The position numbers and the translations under genes were made by a program. From Thermaceae bacterium (GTDB lineage: Bacteria; Deinococcota; Deinococci; Deinococcales; Marinithermaceae): a stretch of 9,421 bases of DNA. Location of the stretch: NCBI GenBank assembly GCA_026985615.1, contig JALSQD010000052.1:1-9421 (forward strand), in the 5' to 3' direction. Of the stretch, positions 5,827-9,421 are shown piece after piece (positions within the stretch are counted from its first letter, which is position 1; each line of letters opens with the position of its first letter). The notes beneath the pieces were generated by a model, which searched no databases, had not been told where the DNA came from, and saw nothing but the letters and a program-made list of their open reading frames with translations.

Positions 5827-6260
5827 GCCGGATGGTCTACGAACACTCCGCCGGGGGCGTGCTGCTGGACGACGCCTGCCAGGTGCTGCTCATCCGCACC
5901 GTCAACCTGAAGGGCGAGCCGGTTTGGACGTTGCCTAAAGGGCTCATTGAGCCGGGTGAGCGGCCGGAGGACGCGGCGCTGCGCGAGGTGCGCGAGGAGA
6001 CGGGCTACGCCGCCGAGATTGTGCGGGCGCTCGAGCCCAGCACCTACTGGTTCGTGCGCGACGGAAAGAAGGTCAAGAAGCGGGTGGACTGGTTCCTCAT
6101 GCGCCCGCGCGGCAAAGTGGGCGAGCACGACCGCGAGGTCGAGACCGCGGCTTGGTTTTCGCTAGAGGAGGCGCTCGAGCGCCTGCGCTACCGGGGCGAT
6201 CGCGCCCTCGTGCGCGGCCTCATGGAGGAGCTTTGCGCGCCCGAGGCCGGCGGCTCTTGA
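5823..6260 (+). CDS. Nudix hydrolase, similar to diadenosine polyphosphate hydrolases
   Basis: The Nudix box is intact over residues 40-62: Gly40, Glu46, then REVREETGY (54-62), with the REx2EE glutamates that bind catalytic magnesium. The preceding VWTLPKG (34-40) and the later KRVDWFLMRPRG resemble, from memory, Thermus thermophilus Ndx1 (WxFPKG, HWFLMRGEG), which splits diadenosine polyphosphates such as Ap6A to ATP. The likely role is removal of dinucleoside polyphosphates or another NDP-X compound in the cytoplasm, but substrate is inferred. At 145 residues it is a single-domain protein. The GTG start overlaps the upstream TGA (GTGA), with GGAGGG at 5814-5819 as ribosome-binding site; an in-frame ATG at 5832 is a less well placed alternative. 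Confidence 0.92.
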   Translation: MSRMVYEHSAGGVLLDDACQVLLIRTVNLKGEPVWTLPKGLIEPGERPEDAALREVREETGYAAEIVRALEPSTYWFVRDGKKVKKRVDWFLMRPRGKVGEHDREVETAAWFSLEEALERLRYRGDRALVRGLMEELCAPEAGGS

Positions 6261-6305
6261 CGGCGCCCGGTCGCTTCGTCCCTAGGAGCTATTTCGCGCT
6301 AGGAC

Positions 6306-6311
6306 TAGCAT
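6306..6311 (+). promoter_or_regulatory. -10 box of the permease gene (TAGCAT)
   Basis: TAGCAT ends six bases (AAAGGT) before the ATG at 6318, repeating the spacing seen elsewhere. It lies in a 57-base gap after the Nudix stop, so the permease probably has its own promoter, though readthrough from the operon is possible. Two CTAGGA hexamers (6282-6287, 6299-6304) sit just upstream. No convincing -35 is seen. Confidence 0.45.
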
Positions 6312-6317
6312 AAAGGT

Positions 6318-7631
6318 ATGCGCCATCCCACCCGAAAGCTCGACCCCGGCGAGAAGCTGGGCAAGAAGGAGCTCCTGGCCATCGGGGTCGGCGGCATGAT
6401 CGGGGGCGGGATCTTCTCCGTCCTCGGTATCACCGTGGCCCTCTCGGGCAACGGCGCCCCCTTCGCCTTTTTGGTGGGCACCGTGGTCGCGTTGGTCGCC
6501 GGTTACTTTTTCGTGCGGCTCGCGCTCTACTTCCGCGACGACGGCGGCGTCTTCACCTACCTGAAGGGGGCCTGGCCCCACGTTCCCGCCCTGCCCGCGC
6601 TCGCGGGCTGGATCCTACTGGCGATGTACGTGGGGACGCTCGCCCTCTACGCCTACACCTTCGCCGCCTATGGGGCGGACCTGCTGGGCGAGCCCTCCCT
6701 GCGACCGCTGCGCATCTTTCTGGCTCTGGGGGTGCTCGCCTTCTTCGTTTTGGTGAACCTAGAGGGCGTGCGCACAAGCGGCACGACCGAAGACCTCATG
6801 GTCTACACCAAGCTGCTCATCCTGGGCCTCTTCGGCGTCATCGGCCTCTTCCGGGCCGACTACGAGCGCTTCGTTCCCCTGTTCGACCAGGGGGTGAGCT
6901 CTGTCTTCCTCGGCGCTGCGGTTATCTTCGTGGCCTTCGAGGGCTTCGAGCTCGTGGCCAACGCGGTCAGGGAGACCCGAGACCCGGACCGCGACCTGCC
7001 CTTCGGCATCTACGGCAGCATCCTGGTCACGGGCACGGTCTACGTACTGCTGGCCGTCGTGGCGGTGGGGTCGCTCTCGCTCACCGAGATCCGCGCCGCC
7101 AGCGACTACGCCCTGGCCAAGGTGGCTGAGCCCGTGCTGGGGCAGGCCGGCCGTTACCTGATCGCGCTCTCCGCTTTGCTCGCCACCAGCTCAGCCATCA
7201 ACTCGACCCTCTTCGGGGCGAGCCGCATGGTGGCCGAGATGGCGGAGGAGGGGAGCCTGCCGGCGGTCTTTGCCGCGCGCGACGCCCGCGGGGTGCCGTG
7301 GCTGGGCGTGGCAGGGCTGGCCGTGGTGGCCGGAGCGTTCGCGGTGCTGGGCACGCTCTCGATCATCGCCGAGTTCTCCAGCCTGACCTTCCTGCTGGTG
7401 GTGCTCCTGGTGGCGCTCGCGGGCTGGAAGCTGCGCGGAGAGATCCACGTGAACCCCTGGCTGGCTGCGGTGGGTTTCGTCCTGGTGCTGGTCGTGGCCG
7501 CGACGCTGCTGGGGTACCTGGCGGTTCACCGCCCGGACGAGCTGGTTGCGCTGCTCGCGATCTACGCCGTGGTGGGTGCCGGGGCGTGGTACTACGGGCG
7601 GCGCGCGGCGGCGCGCGCCTCGGATCGTTAG
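6318..7631 (+). CDS. APC-superfamily amino-acid permease
   Basis: This 437-residue protein is almost entirely hydrophobic, with about twelve predicted membrane helices. The first helix carries the APC signature AIGVGGMIGGGIFSVLG (21-37), where the unwound Gly-rich segment binds the substrate backbone. DDGGVFTYLKGAWP follows helix 2. The helix-6 region FVAFEGFELVANAVRETRDPDRDLP and the loop FGASRMVAEMAEEGSLPAVFA are also typical of amino-acid/polyamine transporters. Length and helix count suit a complete secondary transporter, probably proton- or sodium-coupled. Which amino acid it carries cannot be told. The start is the ATG following the -10 box; the short charged N-terminus fits a cytoplasmic tail. 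It converges on the LigD-type gene with only ten bases between stops. Confidence 0.92.
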   Translation: MRHPTRKLDPGEKLGKKELLAIGVGGMIGGGIFSVLGITVALSGNGAPFAFLVGTVVALVAGYFFVRLALYFRDDGGVFTYLKGAWPHVPALPALAGWILLAMYVGTLALYAYTFAAYGADLLGEPSLRPLRIFLALGVLAFFVLVNLEGVRTSGTTEDLMVYTKLLILGLFGVIGLFRADYERFVPLFDQGVSSVFLGAAVIFVAFEGFELVANAVRETRDPDRDLPFGIYGSILVTGTVYVLLAVVAVGSLSLTEIRAASDYALAKVAEPVLGQAGRYLIALSALLATSSAINSTLFGASRMVAEMAEEGSLPAVFAARDARGVPWLGVAGLAVVAGAFAVLGTLSIIAEFSSLTFLLVVLLVALAGWKLRGEIHVNPWLAAVGFVLVLVVAATLLGYLAVHRPDELVALLAIYAVVGAGAWYYGRRAAARASDR

Positions 7632-7641
7632 TGGCGCCGGT

Positions 7642-8541
7642 CTAGAGCTCCGGCAGCCGGAACGCGGCTTCGCGCATGCCCGCGAGCAGGTCGCCCTGGC
7701 GGCGGATGCGTTCGGGCACGGTTTCCAGGTTGAAGTCGGTGGGCTCGAAACCGCCCGCTTCCACCTCGTCCCACCCTAGCGGCGTGCTCACCGGCGCGCC
7801 CGGCTTGGCGCGCAGGCTGTAGGGGGCCACGGTGTTGCGGCCGTAGCCGTTCTGGGCGTAGTCCACGTGAACCCCCTCGCCCCGGTGGGTGGCGCCGCGG
7901 GGGAGGCGAACCAGGCCGCCCGAGCGCTCCGCCAGCTGCGCGGCGAAGGCTTTGGCCCAGGTCCGCACCTCGGCGTGGGTGTAGCGGCCAGGCTTGAGCG
8001 GCACCAGCAGGTGCAGCCCGCGTCCGCCGCTCGTCTTGGGCCAGCCGGCGAGCCCCAGTTCCTCCAGCTCCCCCCGCACGAAGCGTGCCGCCTCCAGTAC
8101 CGCGCCGAATCCGGTGGCGTCGCCGGGGTCCAGGTCGAGCATCAGCCAGGTGGGGTGAGCGAGGTCGCGGGTGGTGCTGGACCAGACGTGGAACTCCACT
8201 GCCGCCTGGTTGGCGAGCCAGATCAGGTGCGCCTCGTTCTCCACCAGCACGAGCGGCACCTGCCCCGCCTTGGTCTTGGGGTTGTAGAGCACGTAAGGCA
8301 GCCAGTCGGGCGCGTAGTCGGGGCGCTTGCGCCGGTAGTAGCAGCCGGCCGCGATGCCGTCGGGGCACATCACCAGCGTGAGCGGCCGCCCCCGCAGGTA
8401 GGGCAGGAGCACAGGCGCCACCTCGCGGTAGTAGCGCAGCAGGTCGCCCTTGGTGTAGCCCTGCTCGGGCCAGAAGACCTTGTCCAGGTTCTTGACCTCG
8501 ACCGCCTGGCCCGCCAGCTCCCAGACCTCGTGCCGGGCCAT
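7642..8541 (-). CDS. ligD: stand-alone LigD-type primase-polymerase (PolDom)
   Basis: The 299 residues form one archaeo-eukaryotic primase-type polymerase domain as in bacterial LigD. LMLDLDPG (133-140) gives metal ligands Asp136 and Asp138, KTSGGRGLHLLVPL (169-182) is the nucleotide-binding motif, and HVDYAQN (225-231) supplies Asp227. NTVAPYSLRAKPGAPVSTPLGWDEV (236-260) and EFHVW (116-120) are also family marks. Such domains add nucleotides or ribonucleotides and fill gaps at broken ends during non-homologous end joining. Here the ligase and phosphoesterase domains of full LigD are absent, and neither Ku nor a ligase gene is in the window; partners must lie elsewhere or the protein works outside classical end joining. 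An ATG start with AGGAGG four bases upstream, overlapping the stop of the SDR gene, shows it is the second gene of an operon. Confidence 0.93.
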   Translation of the reverse strand: MARHEVWELAGQAVEVKNLDKVFWPEQGYTKGDLLRYYREVAPVLLPYLRGRPLTLVMCPDGIAAGCYYRRKRPDYAPDWLPYVLYNPKTKAGQVPLVLVENEAHLIWLANQAAVEFHVWSSTTRDLAHPTWLMLDLDPGDATGFGAVLEAARFVRGELEELGLAGWPKTSGGRGLHLLVPLKPGRYTHAEVRTWAKAFAAQLAERSGGLVRLPRGATHRGEGVHVDYAQNGYGRNTVAPYSLRAKPGAPVSTPLGWDEVEAGGFEPTDFNLETVPERIRRQGDLLAGMREAAFRLPEL

Positions 8542-8545
8542 GTCG

Positions 8546-8551
8546 CCTCCT
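8546..8551 (-). promoter_or_regulatory. ribosome-binding site of the LigD-type gene (AGGAGG)
   Basis: A perfect AGGAGG core begins inside the TAG stop of the upstream SDR gene and ends four bases before the ATG at 8541. It fixes that start and points to translation of a shared SDR-polymerase message. It contrasts with the leaderless-type starts of promoter-proximal genes in this window. Confidence 0.8.
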
Positions 8552-9314
8552 AGACTGGCCGTCCTGCCATCATGAAGCTCGCTGTCATGCCGCCGTCCAC
8601 CGGTAGCACTACCCCGGTGATGAACGAAGCCTTGGGCGAGGCCAGGAAGAGCACGGCCTCGGCCACCTCTTCGGGCCGGCCCAGTCGCCTGAGGGCGTGC
8701 AGGTCTTCCCAGTCGCGCCGGGTGGCCTCGGGGTCGGGCGAGCGGGCGATGGCCTCGAGCACCCCTTCGGTGGCGATGGCACCCGGGGCCACCGCGTTCA
8801 CGCGGACTCCCAGAGGCGCAAGGTCGAGCGCCAGCGAACGGGTCAGGTTGACGAGGCCCCCTTTGGAGGCGTTGTAGGCAGCGTTTTCCTGCTCGGCGAA
8901 CAGTCCCTGCACGCTGGCCACCTGCACGATCGCCCCGCCCCGGTCCTCTGGTAGGGCGCGGGCGAAGAGGGCTGAGAGGTGCATGGGGGCGGTGAGGTTG
9001 ACCTCGAGCACCCGCCGCCAGTCGTTCAGGTTCACGGTCAGCGCCGAGCCCGGCGCGGAGATGGCGGCGTTGTTCACGAGCACGTCCACCCCGCCCAGCG
9101 CCCGCCGCGCCTCTGCGAAGGCGCGCTCGCGCGCGGCCTCGTCGCCCAGGTCAGCCTGTACGAAGGTCGCTCCCAGCTCGCGCGCCGCCGCTTTGCCCGC
9201 CGGATCCACGTCCACGAGTGCCAGTCGTGCCCCCTCGCGGGCGAAGGCTTCGGCGATCGCGCGGCCGATGCCGCGGGCCGCTCCGGTGACGAGTACGCCG
9301 GCACCTTCGAACAT
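8550..9314 (-). CDS. short-chain dehydrogenase/reductase (classical SDR, probably NAD-dependent)
   Basis: This is a complete 254-residue classical SDR. The Rossmann signature TGAARGIG is at 10-17, NNAA at 81-84, catalytic Asn106 (EVNLTAP), Ser134 (VASVQG), and Tyr147 with Lys151 in YNASK; all four catalytic residues are present. The C-terminal segment SFITGVVLPVDGG (230-242) is the usual closing signature. Asp35 at the end of the second strand (LALVDVD) normally favours NAD(H) over NADP(H). The reaction is oxidation of an alcohol or reduction of a carbonyl, but the substrate is not evident, since the family spans sugar, fatty-acyl and xenobiotic substrates. It heads a two-gene unit with the LigD-type polymerase, with eight bases between them. 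No functional reason for the pairing is apparent. Confidence 0.93.
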   Translation of the reverse strand: MFEGAGVLVTGAARGIGRAIAEAFAREGARLALVDVDPAGKAAARELGATFVQADLGDEAARERAFAEARRALGGVDVLVNNAAISAPGSALTVNLNDWRRVLEVNLTAPMHLSALFARALPEDRGGAIVQVASVQGLFAEQENAAYNASKGGLVNLTRSLALDLAPLGVRVNAVAPGAIATEGVLEAIARSPDPEATRRDWEDLHALRRLGRPEEVAEAVLFLASPKASFITGVVLPVDGGMTASFMMAGRPV

Positions 9315-9320
9315 GCTCTC

Positions 9321-9326
9321 AGTCTA
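9321..9326 (-). promoter_or_regulatory. -10 box of the SDR-LigD operon (TAGACT)
   Basis: TAGACT on the minus strand ends six bases (GAGAGC) before the ATG at 9314, with no Shine-Dalgarno sequence between. It lies within the 24-base gap after the upstream partial gene, so any -35 contact would fall in that gene's last codons. Readthrough from the upstream gene cannot be excluded. Confidence 0.5.
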
Positions 9327-9338
9327 GCGCCACCCCAC

Positions 9339-9421
9339 TCAATACCTCCGCTCGAACCCCAGCACCAGCGGCCGGTAGCGGTCGGTCTCCGACCCCCGCC
9401 CCTGGTTCGAGTCCCACCAGG
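9339..9421 (-). CDS. C-terminal end of an unidentified protein, barrel-like C-terminus
   Basis: On the minus strand a frame enters from the right edge and encodes 26 residues before TGA at 9341-9339. It ends with a segment DRYRPLVLGFERRY preceded by a Gly/Arg/Ser-rich turn. The alternating hydrophobic last strand with a terminal Tyr resembles the final strand of an outer-membrane beta-barrel, the part recognised by the Bam complex. Too little is visible to name a family. The frame is supported by its G/C-rich third positions and by the tight 24-base spacing to the SDR gene on the same strand. Confidence 0.5.
   Translation of the reverse strand, partial: WWDSNQGRGSETDRYRPLVLGFERRY

Noticed and set aside
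6257..6262. TTGACG as a -35 box for the permease promoter
   Set aside because: It is 43 bases upstream of the TAGCAT box and overlaps the Nudix stop codon, far outside the usual 16-18-base spacing.
7867..8553. 228-codon plus-strand frame opposite the LigD-type gene
   Set aside because: Complementary shadow of a clear polymerase domain; no ribosome-binding site or recognisable domain.

Overview
The window is GC-rich, gene-dense bacterial chromosome. Six complete genes are unambiguous by family motifs, one small membrane gene is probable, and a gene runs off each edge. Codon third positions are dominated by G and C. Most genes that open a transcription unit have a TAnnnT-type -10 box ending exactly six bases before the start codon. 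Genes inside operons instead have a Shine-Dalgarno sequence overlapping the upstream stop. That pattern, and the resemblance of the Nudix protein to Thermus Ndx1, suggest Deinococcota, probably a Thermus/Meiothermus/Oceanithermus relative. This placement is inference; no rRNA or marker gene is present.

Layout. 1-264 (+) is the tail of a GNAT acetyltransferase, which shares a CTAG stop palindrome with a small two-helix membrane protein at 261-470 (-). A compact divergent promoter region separates that from a 901-residue exported protein at 523-3228 (+): a zinc peptidase, a TolB-like beta-propeller and an outer-membrane barrel. A 475-base convergent spacer (3229-3703) holds no gene but many repeats: a degenerate heptamer tandem array, three copies of a hairpin-forming element (two forming an inverted tail-to-tail pair) and a G-quadruplex motif. 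Next is a GlcD/D-lactate-dehydrogenase-type flavoprotein (3704-5071, -), divergent from a two-gene operon of a DUF72 protein (5104-5826) and a Nudix hydrolase (5823-6260). An APC amino-acid permease follows (6318-7631, +). It converges, with ten bases to spare, on a minus-strand operon of an SDR oxidoreductase (8550-9314) and a stand-alone LigD-type primase-polymerase (7642-8541). The last 83 bases hold the C-terminus of a minus-strand protein that ends like an outer-membrane beta-barrel.

Functionally this looks like ordinary chromosome with metabolic, transport, nucleotide-housekeeping and DNA-repair genes rather than one coordinated system. No phage, transposase, CRISPR or obvious defence locus is visible. 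The strongest material for follow-up is the repeat-packed spacer, the fixed -10-to-start spacing, the peptidase-propeller-barrel protein and the orphan LigD polymerase domain.
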